In this document: positions 8,414-18,806 of the stretch, one piece after another | Layout of the letters: each line of letters starts with the position of its first letter | Position numbering within the stretch: position 1 is the first letter of the stretch | NCBI GenBank assembly: GCA_028283855.1 | Contig: JAPWJX010000001.1 | Location: forward strand, 62,001 to 126,000 | Length of the DNA: 64,000 nt | Origin: Verrucomicrobium sp. | Lineage (GTDB): Bacteria; Verrucomicrobiota; Verrucomicrobiia; Methylacidiphilales; GAS474 | Reading direction: 5' to 3' | The notes under the pieces: model-generated | Told to the model about the DNA's origin: nothing | Databases searched by the model: none | The model's input: the letters and a program-made list of their open reading frames with translations, nothing else | Translations under genes and position numbers: made by a program

Positions 8414-9721
8414 ATGACCGCCCTCCCGACTCCCGCGCGGCCCGTCGCCGCCTCCCGGAAACTCTTCGCGGAGGCCCTGCGCTACCTGCCCGGCGGGGTC
8501 AATTCCCCCGTCCGCGCCTTCCGCGGGGTGGGCGGAGAGCCGTTCTTCGCCGTCCGGGCGGAGGGAGCCCGCGTTTGGGACGCCGACGGGAACGCCTACG
8601 TCGACTACGTCGGCACCTGGGGCCCGGCCATCCTGGGTCACGCGCCGAAGGTCGTCGTGGAAGCGGTGCGGAACGCCGCCGTCCACGGCACCAGCTTCGG
8701 CATTCCCAATCCGTTGGAGGTGGAGATGGCCCGCACGATCCTCTCCTGGGTCCCTTCCGTGGAAAAGGTCCGCATGACCAACAGCGGCACGGAGGCCTGC
8801 ATGAGCGCCATCCGCCTGGCGCGCGGCTTTACCAAGCGGGAAAAGATCGTCAAATTTGAAGGCTGCTACCACGGCCACGGCGATTCCCTTTTGGTGAAGG
8901 CCGGCTCCGGCGCGCTCACCGGGGGCGAGCCGGACAGCGCGGGCGTCCCCGCCGCCCTGGCCGCGCTGACCCTTTCCCTGCCGTTCAACGACCTGCCCGC
9001 GCTGGAGGCCGCCTTCGCGCAGAACAAGGGGGAGATCGCCGCCGTCATCGTGGAGCCCTTCCCGGCCAACACCGGCCTGATCCTCCCCGACCCCGGCTTC
9101 CACGAGGCGCTCCGCCGCCTCTGCACGGAGCACGGCACGCTCCTTATCTTCGACGAGGTGATGACCGGCTTCCGCCTGGCCAAGGGCGGCGCGCAGGAGC
9201 TCCTCGGCATCCGGCCCGACCTTTCGACCTTCGGCAAGGTGATCGGCGGCGGCCTGCCGGTCGGCGCCTTCGGCGGCCGGGCGGAGGTCATGGACCACCT
9301 GGCCCCGCTGGGGAAGGTCTACCAGGCCGGGACCCTTTCCGGTAATCCTCTGGCCATGGCGGCGGGCCTGGCCCAGCTCCGCGCGCTGGAGGAGACCGGC
9401 GGCTTCGCCAAGCTGGAGGAAGCCGGCGCCGCGCTGGAGGCGGGCCTCCGCCCGCTCCTGGCCAAGCTGGCCACCCCCACGCAGCTGGTCCGCCGCGGCT
9501 CCATGTTTTCCCTTTTCTTCACCGACGGCCCCGTCCGCAGCCTGGCCGACGCGCTGCGCAGCGACCGGGAACGCTTCGCCCGCCTCTTCCACGCCCTGTT
9601 GGACCGGGGCGTCTACCTGGCCCCCTCCCAGTTCGAGGCCGGATTCCTCAGCACCGCCCACGGCCCGGCGGAGATCGAGCAAACCCTGCGCGCCTTCGCG
9701 GAGGCGCTGCCCCTGGCATGA
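8414..9721 (+). CDS. hemL: glutamate-1-semialdehyde 2,1-aminomutase
   Basis: PLP-dependent enzyme that converts glutamate-1-semialdehyde to 5-aminolevulinate in the C5 haem pathway. 435 residues from ATG 8414, chosen because the conserved family start ([20 protein letters not shown]) follows within 20 residues; the open frame extends further upstream but without homologous content. The PLP lysine is in [18 protein letters not shown] and the [10 protein letters not shown] block carries the cofactor aspartate. The stop overlaps the start of the S55 peptidase gene (ATGA), so the two are coupled although their roles look unrelated. Confidence 0.96.
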   Translation: MTALPTPARPVAASRKLFAEALRYLPGGVNSPVRAFRGVGGEPFFAVRAEGARVWDADGNAYVDYVGTWGPAILGHAPKVVVEAVRNAAVHGTSFGIPNPLEVEMARTILSWVPSVEKVRMTNSGTEACMSAIRLARGFTKREKIVKFEGCYHGHGDSLLVKAGSGALTGGEPDSAGVPAALAALTLSLPFNDLPALEAAFAQNKGEIAAVIVEPFPANTGLILPDPGFHEALRRLCTEHGTLLIFDEVMTGFRLAKGGAQELLGIRPDLSTFGKVIGGGLPVGAFGGRAEVMDHLAPLGKVYQAGTLSGNPLAMAAGLAQLRALEETGGFAKLEEAGAALEAGLRPLLAKLATPTQLVRRGSMFSLFFTDGPVRSLADALRSDRERFARLFHALLDRGVYLAPSQFEAGFLSTAHGPAEIEQTLRAFAEALPLA

Positions 9722-11499
9722 GGCGGAGGCGGCTCCTCCTCCTGGCCGCGCTGCTTTGCCTCACGGCGGGCGGCCTGCGCGCCCAGGAATCGCCGCCCGC
9801 CGCCGCCTCCATCCTGCCGGTAAAGGAGATCCGGCCCGGCATGCGGGGCGTGGCCTACACCGTCCTGCAGGGGACGGAGGTCGTCCCCATCCAGGTGGAG
9901 ATCATGGGCGTGGCGGAAAACGCCATGGGACCGGGCCTCGACCTCATCATCGGCAAGCTCGTCGATCCGAAGACGGCGGTCTGCGGCGCCGTCCACGGCA
10001 TGAGCGGCAGCCCCCTCTACATCGACGGCAAGCTCGCCGGGGCCCTCTCCCGGCGGCTCACCACGTTCGAGAAAGACGCCCAGTGCGGCTTCACGCCCAT
10101 CGAGTCGATGCTCCAGGTCGGCGAGATGGCTTCCAGCGCCTCCGCGATGGCCGCGCCCTTTTCCCCCTTCCATCTGGCCAAGGGAGACACCCTCGTCGAG
10201 CCGCCCGCGCCCCGCTTTGAGACGCTGGGCGTGCCCTTTTCCGCCACCGGCCTTTCCGGCCAGGCGCTCGGGGAGCTGTGGCGGGCCCTCGGCTTTTCCG
10301 GCTCCGGCTTCATCCCCGTCTCCGCCGGGGGCTCCGGGAGCCTGGCCCGGCTCTCCGGCGCGGAGCTCAAGCCCGGCGGGGCCGTCTCCGCCGTCCTCAT
10401 GTCCGGGGACTTGAACGTCGTGGGCACCGGCACCGTCACCACCCGGACGGGGAACCGCCTCCTGGCCTTCGGCCACGGCATGCAGGAAGCGGGCGCCAGC
10501 GCTTGGGGCCTGGCCCCGGCGGAAATCATCACCACCATCCCCAGCTACGCGGAGGCGTTTAAGATGAGCAACGCGGGCCCGCTCGTCGGCACCGTGGATC
10601 AGGACCGCCTCTGCGCCATCGCGGGGAAGGTCGGCCCGCTGCCGCCCCTGGCCGATTACCGGATCGAAATCGTCCACAACGGCAAGGCGTCCCCCACGCT
10701 CAAGGGCCGCTTCGTGACGGACAAGAACACCGTCCCGCTCCTCGTCGCCACCGCGGCGGCCGCCGCCATGCAGGATTCCAACCGGGTGGGCCGCACTCTC
10801 TTCCTCCACGTCTCCGGGGAGCTGCGCTTCCGGGACTCCGCCGTGCCGCCCCTCAAGATGGACGAGATCGCCTCCGGGGAGGACTTCGAGGCGAGGAAGG
10901 CCCTCATGACCCTGGTCGAGCCGGTGGAGATATTCTACGGCCAGCCCTGGCCCGTCGTCCCGCCCGCCTCCCTCACGCTGCGGGTGGAGACGGCGGAGGA
11001 AGTCCGCGCCTGGACCGTGGAGGAAACCCGCGTGGACAAGCGCTCCGTCGACCCGCGCGGGACGCTCGGCGTCGACGTCGTCCTGCGGGAGCGCTACGGG
11101 AACCGGCAGGTCCGCCACTTCGACGTGGCCCTGCCGCCCGCGCTCAAGCAGGGCCCCTTCCGCATCCGCGCCAGCGGCGCGATGGGCCTGGACCTGCCCG
11201 CCATTTCCGACACCGCCCCGGCCATCGAGGACGCGGCCCAGTACGTCGCCCTCTTCAATCGCCGCCACCGTGCCGACCGGCTCTACCTCCAGATCGTGAG
11301 CGACGCGCCGGGCCGCGTCGTGGGCGACCGGCAGCTGCCCGCCCTGCCGCCTTCCGTCCTCTCCGTCACCGGGCGGGACGCCGCCGCCTCCGGCGCGAAG
11401 ACCGTTTCCATGGGGGAGCAGGTCTGGTATGAAACCTCCGCCGAGATGCCGGGCGTCGTCGGCGGGCAGCAGAGCGTCTTCCTCGACATCCACTCATGA
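9718..11499 (+). CDS. secreted SpoIVB-like S55 peptidase domain protein
   Basis: 593 residues with a signal peptide (MRRRR, Leu-rich core, cleavage near LRAQ-ES). Residues about 35-200 match the SpoIVB S55 serine-peptidase domain: an N-terminal [14 protein letters not shown] strand and the active-site [16 protein letters not shown] block around residues 93-108, with serines 96 and 98 as nucleophile candidates. In Bacillus SpoIVB cleaves SpoIVFA to trigger sigma-K processing, but nothing here suggests sporulation, and the PDZ order of SpoIVB is not clear. The long remainder looks beta-rich. Coupled by 4-base overlaps to hemL before and to the propeller-like gene after; an outer-envelope protease pair is likely. 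Confidence 0.85.
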   Translation: MRRRRLLLLAALLCLTAGGLRAQESPPAAASILPVKEIRPGMRGVAYTVLQGTEVVPIQVEIMGVAENAMGPGLDLIIGKLVDPKTAVCGAVHGMSGSPLYIDGKLAGALSRRLTTFEKDAQCGFTPIESMLQVGEMASSASAMAAPFSPFHLAKGDTLVEPPAPRFETLGVPFSATGLSGQALGELWRALGFSGSGFIPVSAGGSGSLARLSGAELKPGGAVSAVLMSGDLNVVGTGTVTTRTGNRLLAFGHGMQEAGASAWGLAPAEIITTIPSYAEAFKMSNAGPLVGTVDQDRLCAIAGKVGPLPPLADYRIEIVHNGKASPTLKGRFVTDKNTVPLLVATAAAAAMQDSNRVGRTLFLHVSGELRFRDSAVPPLKMDEIASGEDFEARKALMTLVEPVEIFYGQPWPVVPPASLTLRVETAEEVRAWTVEETRVDKRSVDPRGTLGVDVVLRERYGNRQVRHFDVALPPALKQGPFRIRASGAMGLDLPAISDTAPAIEDAAQYVALFNRRHRADRLYLQIVSDAPGRVVGDRQLPALPPSVLSVTGRDAAASGAKTVSMGEQVWYETSAEMPGVVGGQQSVFLDIHS

Positions 11500-13643
11500 T
11501 CCAGCGCCTCCTTTTCCTCTTCCTCGCCGCCTCCTCCGTGGCCCGGGCCGTCCAGCCGGAAGAGATCGTCTACTCCAGCTACCCGGACTTCGCCGCCGGA
11601 AACCTCCGCAGCGTCACCCTGAGCGACTTGGGCGTCCTGGCCGCCGCCCCGGGGCTAAAGGAAATCGCCTCCCTGCCGCCGCTGGACGCGGAACAGATCT
11701 GGGCCCTCCTGCCGGACGGCGCGGGCTACTACGCCGCCACCTCGCCGAAGGGGCTCCTCTTCCGCGTCACGCCGGGGAAGGCGGAAGTCGCCGCCAAGTT
11801 CGCGGAGAACAACCTCTACGCCCTGGCCCGGAACGGGAAGGGGGACCTCTTCGTCGGCACCTCCCCGGACGGGAAGATCTACCGCCTCTCCCCCGGCGGG
11901 AAGCCGGAAGTCTACTTCGAGCCGAAGGCCAAGTATATCTGGGCCCTGGCCTTCGACGCCCAGGGGAACCTCTACGCCGCCACCGGCACGGAGGGGAAAA
12001 TTTTCAAGATCACCGGCGCGGGGAAGGGGAGCGTCTTCTGCGCGACGGACGAGGTCCACGTCCGCTCCCTGGCCTTTGCCCCGGACGGCGCGCTCCTGGC
12101 GGGCACGGCGGAAACCGGTACCCTCTACCGCATCGCGCCGGATGGCTCCGCCGTCGCCCTGGTCAGCACGGGGCGGCAGGAAGTGGACCGCATCGTCGTC
12201 CTGCCGGACGGCGTCGTCTACTTTTCCGCCGCGGGCTCGCCCCGCGCCTCCGCCCCCCGTGACGGCGGCAGCAAGGGCGGCGGCAACAAGGACGGCCTGC
12301 CGCCCTCCCTCGTCGCCGGTTCGGAAAACCGCCCGGCCCCGTCCGGCCCGCGCCTGCCGAAGCCGACCTTCGCCGGAGGCCAGCTGGACGAGGGGAACAC
12401 CGCCTCCCAGGTCTGGCGGCTCGACGCCTCCCTCTACCCGCAGGCCATCTGGTCCACGCCGGAGACGATCCTGACCCTCGACCGGGACGGGGAGGGCGTC
12501 CGCGTCGGCACCGCCTCCAACGGGGCGCTCTACCGCCTCGACGCGCGGGGCCGCGCCACCCAGGTCCTCAAGCTCAACGGGCCCAGCCTGACCGCCGCCG
12601 CCCCGGACAAGGCGGGCTTCTCCCTGGCTTCCAGCAACCCGGCCCGCGTCTATCGGCTGGAGGATTCCCGCCCCATGCGCGACCCGGGCGTCTACGAGTC
12701 GGACGTCGTCGATTCCCACGGCTTCGCCCAGTGGGGCGCGCTGCGCGCGGAAGGGACCGGCCTCAACGCCTTCCTCTTCACCCGCAGCGGCAACACGCCC
12801 CGCCCGGACAAGTCGTGGTACCCGTGGGTCCCCCTGCGCGACGCCTTGAGCGCCAGCCCGCCCGCGCGCTACTTCCAGTTCAAGATCGAGATCGCCACCG
12901 GCACCGTCGACCGGGTCGACCTTTCCTACCTGCCGAAGAACCTTCCGCCGAAGATCGCGCAGGTGGAAATCCTGCCGCCGGGGGTCGGCTACGCCGCCGT
13001 GGAGCCGCCCCAGCCGCCGCCGCAGGCCCGCAGCGCGGAGCAGATCCTCCTCTCCGCCGTCAGCGGGCCGGAGGAAGGCGGGTTTGCCGGAAACGGCGGC
13101 GGGAACATACGCTACCAACCCTCCTTCGCCCGCGGCTATCGCACCGCCGTTTGGAAGGCGAGCGATCCGAACCGCGACACCCTCCGCTACGCCCTCTACT
13201 ACCGCTCCACCGCCGATAGCGCGTGGCGGGAACTGGCCAAGGACCTGGACGGCACCGTCTTCAGCTGGGACGCCAGCGGCTGGCCGGACGGCCGGTATTA
13301 CCTGAAGGTCGTCGCCAGCGACGAGAAGGACAACCTCCCCGGCAAGGCCCTGACCGACGAGCTGCCCAGCCGCCTCTTCCTGGTCGACAACACGCCGCCC
13401 GCCATCACCGTCTCCTCCGGCGACAGCCGCCAGGTCTCCTTCCTGGTGAGCAAGGAGGGGAGCGGTATCGACAACGTCTCCGTCTCCACCAACGGGAGCG
13501 ACTTCAAGGTCCTCCAGCCGGCGGACGGCGTCGTCGACCCGCGCCGCCAGCGCTTCAGCTACAAGCTGGAGGCCGGGCAGGTCCTCTTCATCCGCGCGGA
13601 GGACCAGGCCGGCAACGTCTCCAGCGCCCAAGTCAAACCATGA
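11496..13643 (+). CDS. secreted beta-propeller-like protein
   Basis: 715 residues with a signal peptide (cleavage near ARAVQPEE, about residue 19). Residues about 60-400 consist of repeated 40-45-residue segments each ending in patterns like LYAATGTEGKIFKI, LLAGTAETGTLYRIAP and VRVGTASNGALYRLD, characteristic of WD40/NHL-type propeller blades. A Gly/Ser-rich insertion is at about 245-275. The C-terminal third resembles fibronectin-like beta sandwiches (KASDPNRDTLRYALYYR). No catalytic motif. It overlaps the S55 gene by 4 bases and the next gene by 4 bases, so the three form one translationally coupled unit; it may be a binding partner or substrate scaffold of the peptidase. Confidence 0.8.
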   Translation: MIQRLLFLFLAASSVARAVQPEEIVYSSYPDFAAGNLRSVTLSDLGVLAAAPGLKEIASLPPLDAEQIWALLPDGAGYYAATSPKGLLFRVTPGKAEVAAKFAENNLYALARNGKGDLFVGTSPDGKIYRLSPGGKPEVYFEPKAKYIWALAFDAQGNLYAATGTEGKIFKITGAGKGSVFCATDEVHVRSLAFAPDGALLAGTAETGTLYRIAPDGSAVALVSTGRQEVDRIVVLPDGVVYFSAAGSPRASAPRDGGSKGGGNKDGLPPSLVAGSENRPAPSGPRLPKPTFAGGQLDEGNTASQVWRLDASLYPQAIWSTPETILTLDRDGEGVRVGTASNGALYRLDARGRATQVLKLNGPSLTAAAPDKAGFSLASSNPARVYRLEDSRPMRDPGVYESDVVDSHGFAQWGALRAEGTGLNAFLFTRSGNTPRPDKSWYPWVPLRDALSASPPARYFQFKIEIATGTVDRVDLSYLPKNLPPKIAQVEILPPGVGYAAVEPPQPPPQARSAEQILLSAVSGPEEGGFAGNGGGNIRYQPSFARGYRTAVWKASDPNRDTLRYALYYRSTADSAWRELAKDLDGTVFSWDASGWPDGRYYLKVVASDEKDNLPGKALTDELPSRLFLVDNTPPAITVSSGDSRQVSFLVSKEGSGIDNVSVSTNGSDFKVLQPADGVVDPRRQRFSYKLEAGQVLFIRAEDQAGNVSSAQVKP

Positions 13644-14320
13644 GCTTCTCCCCCTCCGCCTACCTCGACCTCTCCCAGACCGCCCACGCCGCCCTCTTCG
13701 AGGGGGTCGGCAACGTCTGGGAGGCGCTCCCCCGCATCGCCCCCTATCTCAAGGAGAACCTGAAGCCCGCCTTCCACGGCTCCAAGCTGGCGGAGGCCTA
13801 CGTCGGCCCGCAGGTCTACGTCGGCCCCGGGACGATCATCGAGCCCGGCGCGGTCATCAAGGGGCCCGCCTGGATCGGCGCCGAGTGCGAGGTGCGCGCC
13901 GGGGCCTACATCCGGGAAAACGTCATCGTCGGGGACGGCTGCGTCCTGGGCAATTCCTGCGAGTTCAAGAACGCCGTCCTCTTCAACGGCTGCCAGGTAC
14001 CGCACTACACTTACGTCGGCGATTCGATCCTGGGCCACAAGGCCCACCTGGGCGCGGGAGTCATCCTTTCCAACTTCAAGCTGGCGGGAGACGAGGTCGT
14101 CCTGCGGCACGACGGCGCGCTCATCCGCACCGGCCTGCGGAAATTCGGCGCCATCGTCGGGGACCGGGTGGAGGTCGGCTGCAAGGCGGTCCTCAACCCC
14201 GGCTCGGTCATCGGCCGGGGGGCGGTCCTCTATCCCGGCGTGGTCTGGAGCGGCGTCCTGGCGGAAAAGACCCTGGTGAAGAACCGGCCCCAGTATCAAT
14301 TATTGCCGGTTCGGGACTAA
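13640..14320 (+). CDS. left-handed beta-helix (hexapeptide) sugar-nucleotide transferase-like protein
   Basis: 226 residues from the ATG overlapping the previous stop. From about residue 55 the sequence is a run of hexapeptide repeats (PQVYVGPGTIIEPGAVIKGP and so on), giving a left-handed beta-helix as in the C-terminal acyltransferase half of GlmU. The N-terminal 50 residues (SAYLDLSQTAHAALFEG) resemble the linker found in stand-alone GlmU-like proteins of several phyla. The pyrophosphorylase half is absent, so it is probably an acetyltransferase or a regulatory homologue in UDP-GlcNAc metabolism. Exact substrate is not shown. Confidence 0.8.
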   Translation: MSFSPSAYLDLSQTAHAALFEGVGNVWEALPRIAPYLKENLKPAFHGSKLAEAYVGPQVYVGPGTIIEPGAVIKGPAWIGAECEVRAGAYIRENVIVGDGCVLGNSCEFKNAVLFNGCQVPHYTYVGDSILGHKAHLGAGVILSNFKLAGDEVVLRHDGALIRTGLRKFGAIVGDRVEVGCKAVLNPGSVIGRGAVLYPGVVWSGVLAEKTLVKNRPQYQLLPVRD

Positions 14321-14342
14321 ATCCTGCTACCCAGAGGGCGTC

Positions 14343-14537
14343 ATGAACGGCCCCGTCTTCTTCACCGCCGATCCCGTCACGGGGACCAAGGCCGACGCGC
14401 CGGTCCTGCAGGAGATGGTCGACGACGCGGCCGCCACACGCCATTTCCAGGAGACGATCTGCGCCCTGGCCGCCGAGGCTGGAATGCCGGAGGCGGAGGC
14501 CCGCGCCCTCTTCCTCAAGGAGAAGCCCCGTGCCTAG
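14343..14537 (+). CDS. small hypothetical protein (64 residues)
   Basis: 64 residues, mostly helical by composition, Ala/Glu-rich, no signal peptide or cysteine motif apart from a single Cys. It overlaps the start of the next gene by 8 bases, so it is probably the first gene of a two-gene unit with the GNAT-like protein. Not recognised. Confidence 0.6.
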   Translation: MNGPVFFTADPVTGTKADAPVLQEMVDDAAATRHFQETICALAAEAGMPEAEARALFLKEKPRA

Positions 14538-15558
14538 CCGGGAGCGGGAGCGCGCTTCGGCCGCCGCCGTCCGCAAGGCCCCCGCGCGGGAGCTCTCCCC
14601 CGCCGCCGCCCGCGCCCTGACGCGGCGCGGCGAAAGCAGCCTCGACTTCGCCCTGGAGCTGGAAGACCACGGCATCCAGGTCGACCGGATGGGCCTCGAC
14701 CGGAAGCAGTGGCGCCAATTCATGGGGCCCGGCGTGACCCCCGCCAATTTCTGGGAGAAAGTCCTGCCCGGCCTGGATCTGGCCGGGGAACGGCGGGTGC
14801 GGATTTCCTCCCCCGATCTCATGCAGGGAAAGGAGCTTTCCCGCCTCGACCTGGAATTGAAGGCCTCCGTGAAAGACCGGGACGGGAAATTCGTCCCCGT
14901 CGAGCTGGAATGGCGCATTGAACCGCGCGAAAAGACGGGCCGCTTGGCCATGCTTTCCCTGGACGCCGCCGGACGCGGGCGCGGGCTGGGGGAGGCCCTT
15001 TTCGAGCGGACCATGGCCTTCTTCCGCGATCGGGGCGTGGAGCGGGTCACCATGCGGGCCAACATCGACGTGGGCGGCTATCTCTGGCCGCAGAAGGGAT
15101 TCTTCGCCCAGGACCTGGGGGAGGCGGCCGCCATGCTGGGAGACGGCCCGGCCTACGGGGCCAAGGGGCAGATCCACGCCCAGATAGAATCCCTGCGCGC
15201 CGCGATCCGGCGGCGGGAGATACAAGGCGGCCTTTCCAAGGAAGAGCGGGAGCAGACGCGGGAATTCGCGGCGGAGCTGGACCAGGCCCAGCGCATTGTG
15301 GAGGACGGGCGCCGGCATGTCGCCGCCGGGAACTTGCGTGCGGCCCAGCTGGCCGTGCCGATGGTGGCCGCGCTGCGGGCGGAGACGCCCGAGTTCCTGA
15401 TCCGGAAGATCTCCGCCGACAATCGCGGCGCGCTCTACGCCGCGCTCCGCGCCGACACGCTGGGGAAGGCGCTCCTCTGCGGCACCGCCTGCGAGGCGGC
15501 GTACGACTTCCGCGACGCGCGGTGCCGCCGCCTCTACTCTCCCAAGCCTACCGCTTAG
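14530..15558 (+). CDS. GNAT-fold-like protein of unknown substrate
   Basis: 342 residues from a GTG start inside the preceding gene. Residues about 135-190 show the acetyl-CoA binding pattern of GNAT enzymes: SLDAAGRGRGLGEALFERTM, with the R-x-x-G-x-G pyrophosphate loop, followed by a helix and VTMRANIDVGGYLWPQKGF. The N-terminal 120 residues and the C-terminal 120 (charged, helical) are not recognised; the last 30 residues hold three cysteines (LLCGTACEAAYDFRDARC). It is convergent with the subtilase gene, overlapping it by 11 bases. The GNAT call rests on one motif. Confidence 0.6.
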   Translation: MPSRERERASAAAVRKAPARELSPAAARALTRRGESSLDFALELEDHGIQVDRMGLDRKQWRQFMGPGVTPANFWEKVLPGLDLAGERRVRISSPDLMQGKELSRLDLELKASVKDRDGKFVPVELEWRIEPREKTGRLAMLSLDAAGRGRGLGEALFERTMAFFRDRGVERVTMRANIDVGGYLWPQKGFFAQDLGEAAAMLGDGPAYGAKGQIHAQIESLRAAIRRREIQGGLSKEEREQTREFAAELDQAQRIVEDGRRHVAAGNLRAAQLAVPMVAALRAETPEFLIRKISADNRGALYAALRADTLGKALLCGTACEAAYDFRDARCRRLYSPKPTA

Positions 15559-17362
15559 AGAGATCCTCCCGCAGCAGCTCCACGGAGCGCTTCGGGTTGA
15601 TGAGGGCGAAGGTGCCCTTGTCGGCCCCCTGGCGGATCAGCTTGATCGTCCCCTCCGGCGTCAGCGCGGGGTCGAGGGCGATGAGCTTGGCGGCCAGGTT
15701 GGCCGCCTCCGGCGCGGCCATGGAGGTGCCGGAGAAGGGAAGGACGTCGCCGCCGGGGATGCGGCTCTTCACCTCGAAGCCGTCGGCGTAGACGGAGACG
15801 TTCCCGCCGAAGCTGGTGAAGGAAGTCCGCTCCCCCGCCTGGTCGACGGCGCCGACGACCAGCAGGTTCGGCAGCTTGAAGGAGGAGGGGGTCACCTCGT
15901 CGAAGGCCACGTCGTTGTCGCTGTTCCCCGCGGCGGTGACGAAGAGGATCTCCGGCGCGCTCTCCAGCGCGGCGCGCAGGCCCGCCTTGTCCAGGTTGAA
16001 GATTTCCCGCGCCACCTTGGCCCGCTCGGCGGCGTCCTTTCCGGCGCCGTTGGCCTCCAGGGCTTCCTCCACCCCCTTGAGGGAGCCGCCCCAGCTCATG
16101 TTGACCACGCGGACGTGGTGGGCCTTGAAGAAGTTGACCGTGGCCTGGTAGGCCAGGACGTCCTTCTTCGTCTGCTCGATCGTCGGCTTCTCCGGGATCA
16201 TGTGGTAGTCGAAGCTGATCCGGCCCACGGCGATCCGCGCGGCAGGGTTACCCTCCACCGCCAGCCCGGCCACGTGGGTGCCGTGGGCGTAGTTGCCGTA
16301 GAGGCTCGTCTCTTCCAGATAGGCCTTCACCTGATCCGGGGCCAGGGCGGCCATCTGCGCCTTCACGGCGGCGGCCTCCGGGCTGTCGACGGCGGCGCGG
16401 ATATCCAGCAGACCCTTGATCTGCTTTTCCATGGCGGAGAGGCGGCTGGGATCGGGGATGGGATGGAGGAGGCCTTCCACGCGGTTGGAATGGAGGTCGA
16501 AGGCGATGTAGGCGGGCTTTCCGTTCTCTTCCAGAACCTGGCCGGGGTAGAGCGGCGCGTCGACGCCGGAGTCCCAGATGCCGACGCCGACGGGGGTGAG
16601 CTTCTCGTCCGGGGCGAAGCTGACGGCGCGGGAGGCCCAGATGTCCGGCTTGTTCACCTTGTGCGCGGCGATGGCCTCGCCCAGGACGGCGACGGCCTCT
16701 TCCTTCACGGGGAGGGAAAGCTCCAGGTAGGCGCGGATGCCGACGAGCCGGGCGGCGATGTCGGCGCTGACGGTGCCGGTCTTGGCCACGGCGGGCTCGA
16801 TCTCGCTCTGCACGACGCCCAGGAGGAGGTTGCGGCTGCGCGTCTCGAAGCTGCCCTTGAGGTCCTTCACGTCGGCCTCCACCACGTCCCAGGGGAGGGC
16901 GGCGATCCGGTGGCGCAACTCCTCGGCAAAGGCGCGGCGGTAGCCCTTCGCGTCCACGCGGGGATTGGCCTTCTTCGCGGCGACCATGCGGGCCTCGCTC
17001 ACCAGGCCGGTGAGGTAGCGGGCGGAGGGCTTGTCCTCCAGGGCGCGGATTTTTTTGATCAGGCGTTTGGCCGTGCGGTCGTCGCAGCGCAGGAGGGCCA
17101 GTTGCAGGAGGGTGCCGTCGTAGCGTTTCAACGTCGTCTTGTCGTCGATCTGGTAGTGCTTCAGGTCGCTTTCGATGTCCATGCGGACCTGCTTGGCCAG
17201 GGGGGCGAAGGCGGCGGCGTTGGTCACCGCGTCGCTCGCCTTGCCGGGGAGGACGTAGGTGTGGCGGGGGAGGTCGTCGAGCTTGGTGACCGGCTTCTTC
17301 CGGGAGCAGGCGGGGACGAAAAGGAGAGAAAGGGCCAGGGCGGCCCAAAGCAGGCGGGTCAT
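15548..17362 (-). CDS. subtilase (S8) family serine peptidase, lipoprotein
   Basis: 604 residues. A lipobox (LLFVPAC) near residue 19 predicts a lipid-anchored envelope protein. The catalytic triad is visible as VGIWDSGVD (Asp near 264), YAHGTHVAG (His near 360) and FSGTSMAAPE (Ser near 547), with the oxyanion Asn in TAAGNSDND. About 90 residues separate Asp and His, a larger insert than in subtilisin. The 240-residue N-terminal part is helical and lacks the usual inhibitor I9 propeptide signature. It is divergent from murL with under 85 bases between starts. Confidence 0.9.
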   Translation of the reverse strand: MTRLLWAALALSLLFVPACSRKKPVTKLDDLPRHTYVLPGKASDAVTNAAAFAPLAKQVRMDIESDLKHYQIDDKTTLKRYDGTLLQLALLRCDDRTAKRLIKKIRALEDKPSARYLTGLVSEARMVAAKKANPRVDAKGYRRAFAEELRHRIAALPWDVVEADVKDLKGSFETRSRNLLLGVVQSEIEPAVAKTGTVSADIAARLVGIRAYLELSLPVKEEAVAVLGEAIAAHKVNKPDIWASRAVSFAPDEKLTPVGVGIWDSGVDAPLYPGQVLEENGKPAYIAFDLHSNRVEGLLHPIPDPSRLSAMEKQIKGLLDIRAAVDSPEAAAVKAQMAALAPDQVKAYLEETSLYGNYAHGTHVAGLAVEGNPAARIAVGRISFDYHMIPEKPTIEQTKKDVLAYQATVNFFKAHHVRVVNMSWGGSLKGVEEALEANGAGKDAAERAKVAREIFNLDKAGLRAALESAPEILFVTAAGNSDNDVAFDEVTPSSFKLPNLLVVGAVDQAGERTSFTSFGGNVSVYADGFEVKSRIPGGDVLPFSGTSMAAPEAANLAAKLIALDPALTPEGTIKLIRQGADKGTFALINPKRSVELLREDLSKR

Positions 17363-17444
17363 GGTTAAGGGTTATAGGAGGCCCGCCGGAAAGGCAATGG
17401 GATAGGGCTTGCGCGGCGGAAGGGAGGAAACGAACCTAGGCGTC

Positions 17445-18794
17445 TTGAGCACGCCTTCCGATCCCGCCGAGCGATTCGCCGCGCTGCGCGCCCGGCATCC
17501 GGAGCTGGTCTACGAGCGCTTCGAGATCGTGGAAGAAGCCGACGGCTGGCGCTTCGACTTCCATTTCACCCTGGCGAACGGGCCGCGCTTCCAGCCCTTC
17601 CTCTTCGTGCCGAAGAAGCCCGGCGCGCCGCCGCCGGACCGCGCGCTCCTGGAAAACCTCGCCTTCCACGCCGGCCTGGCCGAGTCGATCAGCTATTGGA
17701 AGGCGGCCTGCCCGCCGGTGTTGCGGATCGAGGCGGGAGACCTCTCCCCGGAGCAGACGGCGTGGTGGCGGGATCTTTTCTATCACGGCCTGGGCGAGTT
17801 CTTTTACCTCAACGGGCTGATCTCCGTCGTCGATCGAGCCTCGTTCGTTTCCTTTGCCGTGAAGGAGGGAGGCCCGGGCCCGATTGCCTGCCCGGCGGAG
17901 GGGAACCTGGTGCCCGTCGGCGGGGGAAAGGATTCCCTGGTCACCCTGGACCTCCTGGCCCCGTTCCACGCGGAGACCGACTGCTTCTTCCTCAATCCCT
18001 CCCGCGCGCGGGAGGAGGGGGCGGCCCTCTTCGGCTACGGGCCGGAGAAGACGATCGTCGCGCGGCGGCGGCTTGATCCGGCGCTCATGGAGCTGAACCG
18101 CGCCGGGTATTGGAACGGCCACACCCCGTTCTCCGCCCTCCTGGGCTTTTCCGCCGTCCTCGCCGCCGTGCTGTGGGGGAAGCGCCGCGTCGTCCTCTCC
18201 AACGAGGCCAGCGCGAGCGAGCCGACCGTCCCCGGCACGGAGATCAACCACCAGTATTCGAAGAGCTGGGATTACGAGCGGGCCTTCTCCGCCTACGTGG
18301 CCCGCTGGCTGACGCCTTCCGTCTCCTACTTCAGCCTGCTGCGCCCGTGGAACGAGCTGCAGATCGCCCGCCGCTTCGCGCGGGAGGAGCGGGCGCTTTC
18401 CGTCTTCCGCAGCTGCAACGTGGGGAGCGCCAAGGACCTGTGGTGCGGGGAGTGCCCGAAATGCCTCTTCGTCGACGTCCTGCTCTTGCCCTTCCTCTCC
18501 CATGAGCGCCGGGCCGCCGTCTTCGGCCCCGCCACGCCGCTGGACAAGCCCGCCCTCCTGCCGATCCTGGAGGAACTGGCGGGCGTCGCGCCGGTGAAGC
18601 CCTTCGAGTGCGTCGGCACGACGGAGGAGGTCCTGGCCGCCCTGGCCCTGGCCGGGGAGCGGCCGCCCCTTGCCGCCGCGTTCCTGGAAACGCACGCCGC
18701 CCGGCTGCCGGACCACGCCCTGGCGGAGGCCCTCCTTTCCGGCTTCCACGGGCCGCACCAAGTGCCCGATTCCTTTTTGCCGCTTTTGGGCTAG
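17445..18794 (+). CDS. murL: UDP-MurNAc-L-Ala-L-Glu epimerase
   Basis: The family, first shown in Xanthomonas, epimerises the terminal L-Glu of UDP-MurNAc-L-Ala-L-Glu to D-Glu using ATP, replacing glutamate racemase in peptidoglycan synthesis. Seen here: a PP-loop-like ATP site (PVGGGKDSLVTLDLL), a conserved SNEASASEPTVPGTEINHQYSKSW-type region, and four clustered cysteines around SCNVGSAKDLWCGECPKC. murD follows 12 bases later, the pairing expected for the MurD2-MurL route. The start is uncertain: TTG at 17445 or TTG at 17409; no ATG fits and the GGGAGG at 17421-17426 suits neither well. Length 449 or 461 residues. Confidence 0.85.
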   Translation: MSTPSDPAERFAALRARHPELVYERFEIVEEADGWRFDFHFTLANGPRFQPFLFVPKKPGAPPPDRALLENLAFHAGLAESISYWKAACPPVLRIEAGDLSPEQTAWWRDLFYHGLGEFFYLNGLISVVDRASFVSFAVKEGGPGPIACPAEGNLVPVGGGKDSLVTLDLLAPFHAETDCFFLNPSRAREEGAALFGYGPEKTIVARRRLDPALMELNRAGYWNGHTPFSALLGFSAVLAAVLWGKRRVVLSNEASASEPTVPGTEINHQYSKSWDYERAFSAYVARWLTPSVSYFSLLRPWNELQIARRFAREERALSVFRSCNVGSAKDLWCGECPKCLFVDVLLLPFLSHERRAAVFGPATPLDKPALLPILEELAGVAPVKPFECVGTTEEVLAALALAGERPPLAAAFLETHAARLPDHALAEALLSGFHGPHQVPDSFLPLLG

Positions 18795-18806
18795 AGTGAG
18801 AACTTC

